Shown here piece by piece: positions 34,843-44,338 of a stretch of DNA of 64,000 bases. Under the pieces are notes generated by a model. The model was not told the origin of the DNA and ran no database searches. It saw nothing but the letters and a program-made list of their open reading frames with translations. The position numbers and the translations under genes are program-made. Numbering within the stretch: the first letter of the stretch is position 1; each line of letters begins with the position of its first letter. Source of the stretch: Sphingobacterium sp. SRCM116780 (GTDB taxonomy: Bacteria; Bacteroidota; Bacteroidia; Sphingobacteriales; Sphingobacteriaceae); NCBI RefSeq assembly GCF_021442025.1, contig NZ_CP090446.1, positions 3,596,001-3,660,000 of the forward strand, written 5' to 3'.

Positions 34843-36117
34843 TTAGATCAAATCGAAACCGATATCTCTTCTAAAATATTTTCCTTCAAAATAAATACGT
34901 CCAGCGTCGGCAGTTGCCTGTTGCAAAGCATCAAATAATGTGTCTTGTAACGTCGTCACTGCGATAACACGACCACCTGCAGTTACCACATGCTCTCCCT
35001 CAGATTTGGTTCCTGCATGGAAAATGATGGACTCTTTTACATTCTCTAAATTTGAAATTACTTTTCCCGATTCATAATCCCCAGGATAACCCCCTGCCAC
35101 CAACATGACAGTAACAGCTGTTTTTGATGTCACAGTATACGAACGAGTATCCAAGTTACCTTGTGCAACTCCTTCCAATAAATCAACTAAATCAGATTCA
35201 ATACGAGGTAAAACAGATTCTGTTTCCGGATCCCCCATGCGTACATTATATTCAATTACTAACGGTTCTCCTTCAACATTCATTAATCCGATGAAGATAA
35301 ATCCCTTATATGGTATTCCATCTTTTTTCAGTCCATCAACCGTAGGTTTGATAATCCGTTCCTCCACTTTACTTAGAAACACCTCATCAGCAAAAGGTAC
35401 AGGTGATATTGATCCCATCCCTCCTGTATTCAAACCCGTATCTCCCTCTCCAATCCGTTTATAATCTTTAGCAGAAGGCAATACTTTATAAGAATTACCA
35501 TCAGTCAAGACAAAAACAGACAGCTCAATTCCTTTTAAGAATTCTTCCACAACAACAACATCACTAGCAGCTCCGAATTTCGAATCAGCAATCATTGCTT
35601 TTAATTCTAGTTTTGCATCTTCTAGCGTCTCACAAATCAAAACACCCTTACCTGCAGCTAAACCATCAGCTTTTAAAACAATAGGTAATTTCTGTGTTTC
35701 CAGATAAGCTAATCCCTCTTCTAAATTTCCTTTATCAAAAGAACGAGAAGCCGCCGTTGGGATACCATGACGATCCATAAACTGTTTTGAAAAATCTTTT
35801 GAACCTTCCAACTGAGCACCCTCTTGTTGTGGACCTATAACCGGTATATGTTTCAAATCTGCTCGATCCAAGAAATAATCATGAATACCTTTTACAAGAG
35901 GTTCTTCAGGACCTACCAAAACCATGTTGACATCATTCTCCAACACAAAATTTGCAATACCATCAAAATCTGTCACTTTAAGAGCGACATTCTGACCATA
36001 AGCACCAGTACCAGCATTACCTGGAGCGATAAACAAATTATGAAGACGTTTACTTTGCGAAAGTTTATAGGCGAAGGCTGATTCACGACCGCCAGAACCA
36101 ATGATTAGGATATTCAT
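34843..36117 (-). CDS. purD: Phosphoribosylamine-glycine ligase
   Basis: A 424-aa ATP-grasp enzyme for the second step of purine synthesis, joining glycine to 5-phosphoribosylamine. N-terminal Rossmann start MNILIIGSGGRESAFAYKL, VLVGPEEPLVKGI, the ATP-grasp lysine/glycine region LPIVLKADGLAAGKGVL, and the family signature FNVRMGDPET (here EYNVRMGDPETESVLPRIES). Length is normal. The ATG at 36117 is only four nucleotides from a perfect -7 box, so the transcript is probably leaderless. Transcribed alone, with tRNA-Glu downstream. Confidence 0.97.
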   Translation of the reverse strand: MNILIIGSGGRESAFAYKLSQSKRLHNLFIAPGNAGTGAYGQNVALKVTDFDGIANFVLENDVNMVLVGPEEPLVKGIHDYFLDRADLKHIPVIGPQQEGAQLEGSKDFSKQFMDRHGIPTAASRSFDKGNLEEGLAYLETQKLPIVLKADGLAAGKGVLICETLEDAKLELKAMIADSKFGAASDVVVVEEFLKGIELSVFVLTDGNSYKVLPSAKDYKRIGEGDTGLNTGGMGSISPVPFADEVFLSKVEERIIKPTVDGLKKDGIPYKGFIFIGLMNVEGEPLVIEYNVRMGDPETESVLPRIESDLVDLLEGVAQGNLDTRSYTVTSKTAVTVMLVAGGYPGDYESGKVISNLENVKESIIFHAGTKSEGEHVVTAGGRVIAVTTLQDTLFDALQQATADAGRIYFEGKYFRRDIGFDLI

Positions 36118-36121
36118 AGCA

Positions 36122-36129
36122 CAAAGATA
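36122..36129 (-). promoter_or_regulatory. -7 promoter box (TATCTTTG) four nucleotides before purD
   Basis: Minus strand TATCTTTG is an exact TAnnTTTG match, separated from the purD ATG by TGCT. Confidence 0.55.
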
Positions 36130-36243
36130 TTTCTTTTAGGCTAAATAAAAGGAGAAAAATTACAATTGTCGTGTTATCCGCTTAAAAACAATGAAATGTT
36201 TAATTATTTTTCGTATTTTTTCAAAAACATTGAACATAGATTT

Positions 36244-38910
36244 ATGAGCTTTAAGTCAATTATCCTGAGTTTATTATTTATCGTACCAACTATAACTTTT
36301 GGACAAACAGCAATTGACAATTTAGTAGAGAAATTAGATAACTATGCTTCAAAGAATATAAAAGAAAAAGTTCACGTTCATACGGATAAAGACAGCTATT
36401 CTGCAGGTGAAAGTATCTGGATGAAACTCTATTGCACGTTATCTCCTGATAATGTATTGAGCAATAGGAGTCGTATTGCTTACATCGACATTCTTTCTCC
36501 CAATAATAAGACGATTAAATCTATTAAAATTCCACTAACCGCTGGTTTAGGAATTGGCGATTTTACCATTCCCGATTCTGCAACAGAAGGGTCTTATCGT
36601 ATTCGTGCCTACACACAATGGATGAGAAATGACAGTACGGCATACTTTTTTGACAAGACAATTCAAGTATACAATGGTCGATCTGATAATACCATGACTG
36701 CAGATCAAATCATTATGGTTAATAATAAAACATATTATGCCATTGATCTCAAAACATTAGCAGGAAACCCTTTGACAGAAACTAGTGTGAGCTACAAAGC
36801 AATACTAAAAAATGGAAACGAAAAGTCAGGTCGAGAAAAAACAGATCCGCAAGGAAGAGTATTGATTGAATTAAAAGATCAACAACAAGTGGATAAAGTA
36901 AATCTAACTTTTAAATCTATAGATGGTCGGATAGTCCATAAAATCTTTACTGTTCCACCTGCTAAATCATCCAATAGTTTGCAAATCTTTCCTGAATCAG
37001 GGACAATTATCAATCAAATAAATACAAAAATAGGATTCAAAACACTTAATAATAAAGGTTTAGGAGAAAAGGCAACAATCCAGGTTATAGATAATGCAAA
37101 TGAAGAAATAGCTTCTTTAGAAACCAATGTATTGGGTATGGCAAGCTTTCCGTTTATATTAGACGCTCAGAAAAAATATACGGCTATTGCTACATTTCAT
37201 GATGGTTCACAAACGAAGACCACTTTCCCGGAAATAAGTACTTCTGGTTTAAACATGACTGTAGCCAATCTTATTGATGATAAAATATTTGTACAAGTAA
37301 ACGCGAGTCCAGATCAAATTAATAATGATGAAATTTTTCTAATCGCTCAATACCTAGGAAACACCTTTCATGTTGCGAAACAAAAATTAAATAAAGAAGA
37401 AATACTTTTTTCCATTCCTCGAAAAAACATACCTGCGGGTGTCATTCAAATTAGTATTATGAATGCAAACCTACAACCACTATTAGAAAGAATCATCTTC
37501 AACTATAGAACAGACAAAGTTTTAGCGATTAATACAAGCACAGATAAAATAAACTATGGAACAAGACAAAAAGTAAAAGTTTCTATTCAAACAGATAGTC
37601 ACCAAGATTCTATTCGAGTAAGCTCGTTATCGGCAGCTGTTGTCAACAGCAATAAGACAAAAAAAGATAGTGTTTCCAAGACAAGTATATTCACCTCTCT
37701 ATTGTTATGCTCAGAGATAAATGGATTCATTGAAAATCCGCAATACTATTTCTCAGATCCAAACGGACTCAAAAAATCGGAACTTGATGACCTTATGCTT
37801 ATTCAGGGTTGGAGAAAACTAGACTGGTCAACTTTTGCCAATATGCCAGAAAAACCAAAATTCAACATGGAAACAGGAATTACAGTATCTGGCACTATAA
37901 AAAAACTCGCAAGAAAGGCTATTGTACCCAAAGCAACAGTAACCTTATTACCAACAACAAATCTATTAGGTGGCGTAGATACATTAACCAATAATGAAGG
38001 AAAATTCATGTTTGATGATTTAATCTTTGCAGACAGTGTAAAATTTATTATCACAGCCAAAACCGAAAAAGAAAAAAATAGATTAGATATTGACTTAGAT
38101 AAGATACCAGAAGTTTCAGATTCAATCGGTAAAAACTTACCAGAAATAATCAATAATGTGAACACAGAATATTTAGGAAGTATAAAAAATACCCAAGCCT
38201 ATTTCGCTCAATTAGAAAAAGCTGGATTAATGCAAAAATCGATACAATTAGAGGAAGTCAAAATAACACGTACTACTCAAAACAAAGTTTCGTCATCTTC
38301 CAGTAACTTAAACGGCCCTGGTCATGCTGATCAAATTCTGACAGCAGAAGATTTATCCACGTGCAGTACTTTAGACCAATGTTTAGCAGGGCGATTAGTT
38401 GGTGTCATCTTTAGAGATGGTATCCCTTATAATACAAGAGGAAATGGACCTATGCAAGTTGTCCTGGATGGAATGTATATTGATGGGGATCAAATTTCCT
38501 CATTAAACATACAAGACATTGGTAGTATTGAAGTATTAAGAAGTGCAAATTACGCCACTATATATGGCTCTTTTGGGGGAAATGGGCTCCTTATTATCAC
38601 AACAAAAACAGGTTCAGGACTTTCAAGCACCTACACGCCTACAGGAATTCGAACTTTTATGCCAAAAGGATTTCATGTAAATAGATCCTTTTTTAAACCT
38701 ACTTACGAAACAGGTCAAACAGGGAAATTAACTTCCGATTTAAGAACAACAATACATTGGGAACCCAATATCATCACAGATCAGTCTGGGAAATCTAGTT
38801 TTGAGTTTTACACATCAGATGAAAAGGGTCCATATACGCTTATCATAGAAGGTGCTGACTTCAATGGAAGAATTGGCAGAAAAGAAATAATAATTAACGT
38901 CACAGAATAA
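36244..38910 (+). CDS. MG2-domain protein with C-terminal SusC-like plug domain
   Basis: An exported ~888-aa protein. The ATG at 36244 gives the signal peptide MSFKSIILSLLFIVPTITFG; the open frame extends upstream to 36166 without a good start. Residues ~35-130 form a macroglobulin MG2-like domain (KVHVHTDKDSYSAGESIWMK), followed by further beta-sandwich domains and a CarboxypepD_reg-like segment at ~560-650. Near the C-terminus, ~715-800, is a TonB-receptor plug-like module (VVLDGMYIDGDQISSLNIQD, YGSFGGNGLLIITTKTG), but no barrel follows. It precedes the enoyl-CoA isomerase by 14 nt. Function unknown; an outer-membrane assembly partner is possible. Confidence 0.82.
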   Translation: MSFKSIILSLLFIVPTITFGQTAIDNLVEKLDNYASKNIKEKVHVHTDKDSYSAGESIWMKLYCTLSPDNVLSNRSRIAYIDILSPNNKTIKSIKIPLTAGLGIGDFTIPDSATEGSYRIRAYTQWMRNDSTAYFFDKTIQVYNGRSDNTMTADQIIMVNNKTYYAIDLKTLAGNPLTETSVSYKAILKNGNEKSGREKTDPQGRVLIELKDQQQVDKVNLTFKSIDGRIVHKIFTVPPAKSSNSLQIFPESGTIINQINTKIGFKTLNNKGLGEKATIQVIDNANEEIASLETNVLGMASFPFILDAQKKYTAIATFHDGSQTKTTFPEISTSGLNMTVANLIDDKIFVQVNASPDQINNDEIFLIAQYLGNTFHVAKQKLNKEEILFSIPRKNIPAGVIQISIMNANLQPLLERIIFNYRTDKVLAINTSTDKINYGTRQKVKVSIQTDSHQDSIRVSSLSAAVVNSNKTKKDSVSKTSIFTSLLLCSEINGFIENPQYYFSDPNGLKKSELDDLMLIQGWRKLDWSTFANMPEKPKFNMETGITVSGTIKKLARKAIVPKATVTLLPTTNLLGGVDTLTNNEGKFMFDDLIFADSVKFIITAKTEKEKNRLDIDLDKIPEVSDSIGKNLPEIINNVNTEYLGSIKNTQAYFAQLEKAGLMQKSIQLEEVKITRTTQNKVSSSSSNLNGPGHADQILTAEDLSTCSTLDQCLAGRLVGVIFRDGIPYNTRGNGPMQVVLDGMYIDGDQISSLNIQDIGSIEVLRSANYATIYGSFGGNGLLIITTKTGSGLSSTYTPTGIRTFMPKGFHVNRSFFKPTYETGQTGKLTSDLRTTIHWEPNIITDQSGKSSFEFYTSDEKGPYTLIIEGADFNGRIGRKEIIINVTE

Positions 38911-38924
38911 TTTAGAAAGTTTTT

Positions 38925-39695
38925 ATGCAACATATACAGGTTAAAACAGAAGACAGGATCGCAAATGTATTTTTGGATCGCGGGAAATCCAATGCGATGG
39001 ACACTGTCCTATTGGAAGAGTTAAAAAGCACCATACAAACATTAAAATCAGATCAAGTTATTGAAGGGGTCATCATTCATGGTAAAGAAGGCTTCTTTAG
39101 TGCTGGATTGGATTTAATTACCCTATATGATTACAATGAACAGGAAATCAAAGATTTTTGGGAGCTATTCTTAAATACGACTCAAGAATTAGCTTCCTTT
39201 CCAAAACCACTTGTATCCGCTATTTCTGGCCATAGCCCTGCAGGAGGATGCGTCATTGCACTCTGTTGTGACTATCGTATTATGGCTGAAGGAGAATTTA
39301 TTATTGGTCTCAACGAGATCCCGGTTGGATTGATTGTTCCCGATAGTATTTTCCAACTATACAGCTTTTGGCTTGGTAAAGCAAATGCTTATCGTTTCTT
39401 ATTAGAAGGGAAACTGCTAAAACCACAAGAAGCCCTACAAGTTGGTTTAATTGACGAAGTTGTTGCTGCAAATGCCATTCAAACAGCTGCCCTACGTAAA
39501 ATAAAATCCGTAACCCAGTTTAATAAAGAAACTTGGCAAACTTGTAAATTAAATTTTAGAAAAGAATTATTGGAAAAATTAGCTGTAAATCAAACCGATA
39601 CGATAGAAAAGATATTAACACAATGGTGGAAACCATCCACACGTAGTATATTAAAAACAATTATTGATAACCTAAAAAACAAACACAACAAGTAG
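38925..39695 (+). CDS. Enoyl-CoA hydratase/isomerase family protein, ECI1-like
   Basis: A 256-aa crotonase-fold enzyme, probably a delta3,delta2-enoyl-CoA isomerase moving the double bond during oxidation of unsaturated fatty acids. GHSPAGGCVIALCCDYRIMA and IIGLNEIPVGLIVP, then RFLLEGKLLKPQEALQVGLI closely follow the mitochondrial ECI1 pattern. The oxyanion-hole segment FFSAGLDL is present. The second glutamate of enoyl-CoA hydratases is not evident, in line with an isomerase. No other beta-oxidation gene is nearby; it follows the MG2/plug gene and may share its transcript. Confidence 0.85.
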   Translation: MQHIQVKTEDRIANVFLDRGKSNAMDTVLLEELKSTIQTLKSDQVIEGVIIHGKEGFFSAGLDLITLYDYNEQEIKDFWELFLNTTQELASFPKPLVSAISGHSPAGGCVIALCCDYRIMAEGEFIIGLNEIPVGLIVPDSIFQLYSFWLGKANAYRFLLEGKLLKPQEALQVGLIDEVVAANAIQTAALRKIKSVTQFNKETWQTCKLNFRKELLEKLAVNQTDTIEKILTQWWKPSTRSILKTIIDNLKNKHNK

Positions 39696-39739
39696 CGTTT
39701 TAACGACCAATATTATTTTATTTAAGTCATTGGTTATTC

Positions 39740-39747
39740 TAATTTTG
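39740..39747 (+). promoter_or_regulatory. -7 promoter box (TAATTTTG) of the lipoprotein gene
   Basis: TAATTTTG matches TAnnTTTG and lies 32 nt before the ATG at 39780. Confidence 0.45.
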
Positions 39748-39779
39748 TAAACTAAATAAGAATTCATTTTCACCTATTA

Positions 39780-40472
39780 ATGATATCAAGCATGTTAAGA
39801 AGAATATTTGGACTCTGTCTCATTTTTGTCGTACTGTTAGCCAGCTGTAATAGAACCGCTGAGAAAAAAGAACGTCAGCTTGATTCCATTGATACGATAG
39901 CCAAGGACACCCTAGTCAAACCTGTAGACTCTGTCAGTATCCCAGAGGAAACGTCAAAAGGAGAATCTCTTCAACAGGCTATTTCAGCGATTACACATGC
40001 ATATAACACACAAGATACTAAAACATTAAATCAATATATCGATAATAAGATCGGTTTTTATACGATATACCGACCTGGTGTTCAGGAAATATATGTTCAC
40101 GCATCAGCGATTGATTTTAATCATCCTATTCCAGACTATTACCCTTACCCAAAATCAAATTTTTCAGGGAAAGTGATCTTTGGTCAACTCCCCATTTATG
40201 ATTGCGGAAAAGAAAGTTGGAATAAAAAGGGATTGTTTTGCAATAACAAACAACATCCTACTGCGTTATCACACACAGCCAAATACATGAATGAAATTTT
40301 AGAATCCAAAATTAGTGAGACAGAGATGCAAAAATTGAAAGCACTAGAAGCCAAAAGTTATCGGGTTATTTTAGCAGAAAAAAATGCTTCTTTTGTTTTT
40401 CATATTACACAAAGTGGTGATAAATGGATTTTAACAGTTATCGATCGTGCATATGGCGGTTGTGATGCTTAA
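39780..40472 (+). CDS. Lipoprotein of unknown function
   Basis: A 230-aa lipoprotein. MLRRIFGLCLIFVVLLASC contains the lipobox LLASC; the ATG at 39792 (MLRR) may be the true start. A Ser/Thr/Asp-rich linker (~25-65) is followed by a compact domain with FYTIYRPGVQEIYVHASAID, IFGQLPIYDCGKESWNKKGLF and a C-terminal ILTVIDRAYGGCDA. Four cysteines in the mature part may form disulfides. I do not recognise the family. Single gene. Confidence 0.78.
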   Translation: MISSMLRRIFGLCLIFVVLLASCNRTAEKKERQLDSIDTIAKDTLVKPVDSVSIPEETSKGESLQQAISAITHAYNTQDTKTLNQYIDNKIGFYTIYRPGVQEIYVHASAIDFNHPIPDYYPYPKSNFSGKVIFGQLPIYDCGKESWNKKGLFCNNKQHPTALSHTAKYMNEILESKISETEMQKLKALEAKSYRVILAEKNASFVFHITQSGDKWILTVIDRAYGGCDA

Positions 40473-40554
40473 TTGAAAGAATTTTATTATTATCAATAAA
40501 AAAAAGAATTTTAATCCTAAAAATATTTAAATTGACATTTTAATTCAAAAAACA

Positions 40555-42288
40555 ATGGTTAATCTAGATCAAGAAATACAAGCAAAAGTTAATCAATGGC
40601 TTAGCTCAGAGTATGATGAAGCAACTCGTACTGCTTTACAACAATTAATTGACAATAACGAAACAACTGAATTGACCGATTCATTCTATAAAGATTTGGA
40701 ATTTGGAACAGGTGGTCTACGTGGGATTATGGGCATCGGATCCAATAGGATGAATAAATACACGATCGGGAAAGCGACTCAAGGTTTAGCGAATTATTTA
40801 AAAAAACAGTTCCAAAATCAGACAATCAAAGTTGCTATTTCTTACGATAGTCGTAATAATTCGCAAGCTTTTGGCCAATTAGTTGCAGATGTATTCTCCG
40901 CAAATGGGATCCAAGTTTATTTATTTAATCAACTGCGTCCTACACCCGAGCTTTCATTCGCTATTCGTCATTTTGGTTGTCAAAGTGGTGTGATGCTAAC
41001 AGCCTCTCATAATCCAAAGGAATACAATGGTTATAAAGCTTATTGGAATGATGGATGCCAATTAACAGCTCCACATGATGAAAATGTGATTACAGAAGTA
41101 AATGCTATTCAAAGCGTATCTGAGATATTATTCACATCGAATCCTAATAATATTATTGCGGTTGGAGAAGAAATTGATAACATCTATATTCAGGAAAATA
41201 AAAAACTAAGCATTCATCCCGAAGCTGTTCAAGCGCAAAAGGATCTTAAAATTGTATTCTCTCCTATCCATGGAACAGGAATCACGATTGTTCCTAAGTT
41301 ATTAGAAGCTTGGGGATTCGAAAACGTCATCGTAGTGGAAGAACAAGCGATTCCAGATGGCAATTTTCCAACGGTCATTTATCCAAATCCGGAAGAGGAA
41401 GATGCGATGGCATTGGCGAAAAAGAAAGGTGAACAAGTGGATGCAGACCTTGTATTAGCAACAGATCCAGATGCTGATCGTGTAGGAATAGCGATAAAAA
41501 ATGATAAAGGAGCGTTTCAGTTATTAAATGGAAACCAAATTGGTAGTTTATTGGTATATTATGTTTTAAGTTCTAAGAAAGAGCAAAACAAACTCCATAA
41601 CAACCCCTATATTGTCAAAACAATCGTAACTACAAATCTTCAAGCTGATATCGCTAAACATTTTCATGTTCCTTATTACGAAACCTTAACAGGCTTTAAG
41701 TACATTGGCGAGTTAATGACAAAATTAGGCGATTCTGCGACCTATCTTGTTGGTGGCGAAGAAAGCTACGGATATTTAGTCGGAAGCCTTGTACGTGACA
41801 AAGATGCGCCTAATGCTTGTGCTTTCTTAGCCGAGATGACCGCTTACTATAAATCACAAGGGAAGTCATTGTACGATGTCCTTTTAAGTATCTATCAAGA
41901 ATTTGGATGCTATCAGGAAAAATTAGTTTCATTAACTAAAAAAGGAAAAGCTGGTGCTGAGGAAATCAAAACCATGATGAGCAATCTTCGGGCTAATCTT
42001 CCTACATCATTAGGAAATGTCAATGTTATAGAAGTCCGTGATTACCAGAATTCCGTTGCCATTGACATTGCTTCAGGAGAGAGAAAAGCGATTGATCTAC
42101 CAATTTCTGATGTGTTACAATTCATTACCATCGATGGAGATGTGATTTCTGCACGCCCATCAGGTACTGAGCCAAAGATTAAGTTCTACTGTTCAGTAAA
42201 AGCCCCGTTAAAGGATAAATCAGCTTATGCTGATCTTCAGCAGGAATTGTCTGCTAAGGTAGACCGAATGATGGCTGATATTATTTAA
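40555..42288 (+). CDS. Phosphoglucomutase/phosphomannomutase
   Basis: A 577-aa alpha-D-phosphohexomutase that interconverts hexose 1- and 6-phosphates. The four domains are intact: the active-site serine loop TASHNPKEYNGYKAYW, the metal-binding loop ATDPDADRVGIA, the sugar-recognition loop GGEESYGY, and the phosphate-binding loop ARPSGTEPKIKFY. The length and N-terminal extension (GTGGLRGIMGIGSNRMN) match the long PgcA/PGM2-type enzymes. The NUDIX gene begins 9 nt after its stop. Confidence 0.95.
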   Translation: MVNLDQEIQAKVNQWLSSEYDEATRTALQQLIDNNETTELTDSFYKDLEFGTGGLRGIMGIGSNRMNKYTIGKATQGLANYLKKQFQNQTIKVAISYDSRNNSQAFGQLVADVFSANGIQVYLFNQLRPTPELSFAIRHFGCQSGVMLTASHNPKEYNGYKAYWNDGCQLTAPHDENVITEVNAIQSVSEILFTSNPNNIIAVGEEIDNIYIQENKKLSIHPEAVQAQKDLKIVFSPIHGTGITIVPKLLEAWGFENVIVVEEQAIPDGNFPTVIYPNPEEEDAMALAKKKGEQVDADLVLATDPDADRVGIAIKNDKGAFQLLNGNQIGSLLVYYVLSSKKEQNKLHNNPYIVKTIVTTNLQADIAKHFHVPYYETLTGFKYIGELMTKLGDSATYLVGGEESYGYLVGSLVRDKDAPNACAFLAEMTAYYKSQGKSLYDVLLSIYQEFGCYQEKLVSLTKKGKAGAEEIKTMMSNLRANLPTSLGNVNVIEVRDYQNSVAIDIASGERKAIDLPISDVLQFITIDGDVISARPSGTEPKIKFYCSVKAPLKDKSAYADLQQELSAKVDRMMADII

Positions 42289-42297
42289 ACAAAGGAC

Positions 42298-42840
42298 ATG
42301 AATAAGTGGAAACTACTAACATCAGAATATATTCATAAAGCTTCTTGGGCGACTTTAAGACGCGATACCTGCGAACTTCCAAACGGAATGATCAATGATC
42401 ATTATTATGTCTTAGAATATCCCAATTGGGTAAATATGGTCGGTATTACAGAAGATAATAAACTGATCGTTATCAAGCAATATCGCCACGCTGCGGGGGA
42501 GGTTATTCTCGAGATCCCAGCGGGGACTATGGAAGAAGGAGAAGAGCCGCAATATGCTGCTGAAAGAGAGATGTTGGAGGAAACAGGTTATTCTTTCTCA
42601 AAAATTGAAAAAATAGCAGAACTATATGCCAACCCTGCTACAAGCAAAAATATTACCCATACCTACTTAATGCAGGGGGGTAAAAAGATACAAGAGCAAG
42701 ATTTAGATGAAAGTGAAGAGATCGATGTTTTTTTAGTCTCCATGGAAGAAGCGAAAGAATTACTCCTCCAAAATAAATTTGGTCAGGCATTACAGGCTTC
42801 AGCCTTATTTTATGCCTTTCACAAATTGAAAATATTTTAA
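42298..42840 (+). CDS. NUDIX hydrolase, ADP-ribose pyrophosphatase-like
   Basis: A 180-aa NUDIX enzyme, probably hydrolysing ADP-ribose or a nucleotide-sugar. The NUDIX box is complete: GTMEEGEEPQYAAEREMLEE then TG. The upstream part QYRHAAGEVILEIPAG is typical of ADPRases. It is the second gene of a two-gene unit with the phosphohexomutase, so a nucleotide-sugar substrate is plausible. Followed by a clear terminator. Confidence 0.88.
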   Translation: MNKWKLLTSEYIHKASWATLRRDTCELPNGMINDHYYVLEYPNWVNMVGITEDNKLIVIKQYRHAAGEVILEIPAGTMEEGEEPQYAAEREMLEETGYSFSKIEKIAELYANPATSKNITHTYLMQGGKKIQEQDLDESEEIDVFLVSMEEAKELLLQNKFGQALQASALFYAFHKLKIF

Positions 42841-42877
42841 GGAAAACCCCATTAAAATATTACAGAAAACAACTGAT

Positions 42878-42908
42878 AAAGGGCTATTTTATATCAAAAT
42901 AGCCCTTT
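42878..42908 (+). terminator. Terminator after the NUDIX gene
   Basis: A 13-bp perfect stem (AAAGGGCTATTTT, 42878-42890, with 42896-42908), loop ATATC, then CTTTAT. Confidence 0.85.
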
Positions 42909-42971
42909 CTTTATGAATTAACAAATTGTTATCTTATCCCCCTTTCCTTTTCCTCAGCCTAGCATTTTTTG

Positions 42972-42979
42972 TACCTTTG
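42972..42979 (+). promoter_or_regulatory. -7 promoter box (TACCTTTG) four nucleotides before the next ATG
   Basis: TACCTTTG matches TAnnTTTG exactly; CAGG separates it from the ATG at 42984. This is the same geometry as xseA and purD. Confidence 0.55.
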
Positions 42980-42983
42980 CAGG

Positions 42984-44297
42984 ATGGTAAGGGAAATATT
43001 TGAAACCAAAAGAAAGGCACTCAAAATAAATCTAAATGCAGAGATTTATGGCACATTTGCAGAGATTGGAGCTGGTCAAGAAGTAGCGCGTAATTTTTTT
43101 AACGCGGGCGCTGCATCAGGAACAATTGCAAAAACAATGTCAGCCTATGATATGACATTTAGTGATGCCATCTATGGAGAAGAAGAAGATGGTCGCTATG
43201 TAAGCCGTACACGCTTAACGAAGATGCTACAGCATGAATTTGATTTATTGACGACACGCCTACACAGCGAAAAATATGACAATAAAAAATTCTTTGCCTT
43301 TGCAGATACCGTTACCACATTAAATTTTACAAAAACAAACGAACCTCATGGTTGGATTGGTTTACGGTTTCAACATGAGGTAGATGGCCCCGTAAACGAT
43401 ATTATTATTCACGTTCGATTACTTGATAGTGACAACCAGTTACAGCAAAAAGTATTGGGTATCATCGGTGTCAACTTACTATTTGCGGCATACTATTATG
43501 CCGACAACGCACAGATCATGATCGAGTCGTTGGTTGACAACTTATCTATAGGATCAGTAGAAATTGATTTAGTAAAAGTAGATGGCCCCTTATTTAAAAA
43601 TGTCAACGAAAGACTAATCAATTTATATCTTATTGCAAAAGGGTTTGCGAAGGCTGCTATTTTTAGACCTGATGGAAAAGCTGCTCAGATTAAAGATTAC
43701 CTTTATAAAAAGAACATCATTCTTTTAAGAACAAAATACCGTCAGAAATCGCTTCCGAACTTTGATCTATTCAATCTTGCTGTTGATCAATTCAAAAAGA
43801 ACACAGGAGCAACTGCAGAAAATACCGTCGTATTAATCGAAGTATTGATGGGTAACGTTCTGGAAGAGGATCATATCATTACCGCAAGTGATCTAGAAGA
43901 ATTTGCGAAACGTGCAGAAGAACTTTGTTCTACAGGAAACAATATTATGGTCAGCAATTTCAGAAGAAACAATCACCTAGCAGAATTTATCAATAATTTC
44001 AAACCAATGAATATTGGTATCGCCACAAACGTTTCCAATCTACGCAATATCTTCAACTCAGACAATTACAATAAAGAGCAATATACGAACGAACTTCTTT
44101 CCTATATTTCGGGTATGTTTAACAAAAATATTAAATTGTACGCTTATCCATATTTGTTAAAAAAGGACAACAAAATTATTACGACAAAAAACATGTCCGT
44201 TTCTGAAGAAGCAAGACCATTATTTGATTTCTTAATAAAAAATGGCTATATCATTGATATCGAAAACTACGATATCAAACACGTTAAAACGGTATAA
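42984..44297 (+). CDS. Conserved protein of unknown function (sometimes listed as a TonB receptor or NaMN adenylyltransferase)
   Basis: A ~437-aa cytoplasmic protein starting at the ATG at 42984 (MVREIFETKRKALKINL). The conserved start EIYGTFAEIGAGQEVARNFF, then TIAKTMSAYDMTFSDAIYG is shared with proteins of Bacteroidetes and cyanobacteria. Database names for this family include TonB-dependent receptor and nicotinate-nucleotide adenylyltransferase; neither fits what is seen, as there is no signal peptide, no barrel and no HxGH nucleotidyl-transferase motif that I can find. It is a single gene between two terminators. Confidence 0.8.
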   Translation: MVREIFETKRKALKINLNAEIYGTFAEIGAGQEVARNFFNAGAASGTIAKTMSAYDMTFSDAIYGEEEDGRYVSRTRLTKMLQHEFDLLTTRLHSEKYDNKKFFAFADTVTTLNFTKTNEPHGWIGLRFQHEVDGPVNDIIIHVRLLDSDNQLQQKVLGIIGVNLLFAAYYYADNAQIMIESLVDNLSIGSVEIDLVKVDGPLFKNVNERLINLYLIAKGFAKAAIFRPDGKAAQIKDYLYKKNIILLRTKYRQKSLPNFDLFNLAVDQFKKNTGATAENTVVLIEVLMGNVLEEDHIITASDLEEFAKRAEELCSTGNNIMVSNFRRNNHLAEFINNFKPMNIGIATNVSNLRNIFNSDNYNKEQYTNELLSYISGMFNKNIKLYAYPYLLKKDNKIITTKNMSVSEEARPLFDFLIKNGYIIDIENYDIKHVKTV

Positions 44298-44310
44298 AAT
44301 AATGATAAAC

Positions 44311-44338
44311 AGAAAAGGCTCCAATTGGAGCCTTTTCT
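44311..44338. terminator. Bidirectional terminator between the conserved gene and the amidase
   Basis: A 12-bp perfect stem (44311-44322 with 44327-44338), loop AATT, GC core GGCTCC/GGAGCC, T-rich on both outer sides. It overlaps the last two bases of the amidase stop codon region. Confidence 0.85.

Noticed and set aside
35105..35464. A 119-codon plus-strand frame opposite purD
   Set aside because: Antisense to a conserved enzyme; no independent support.
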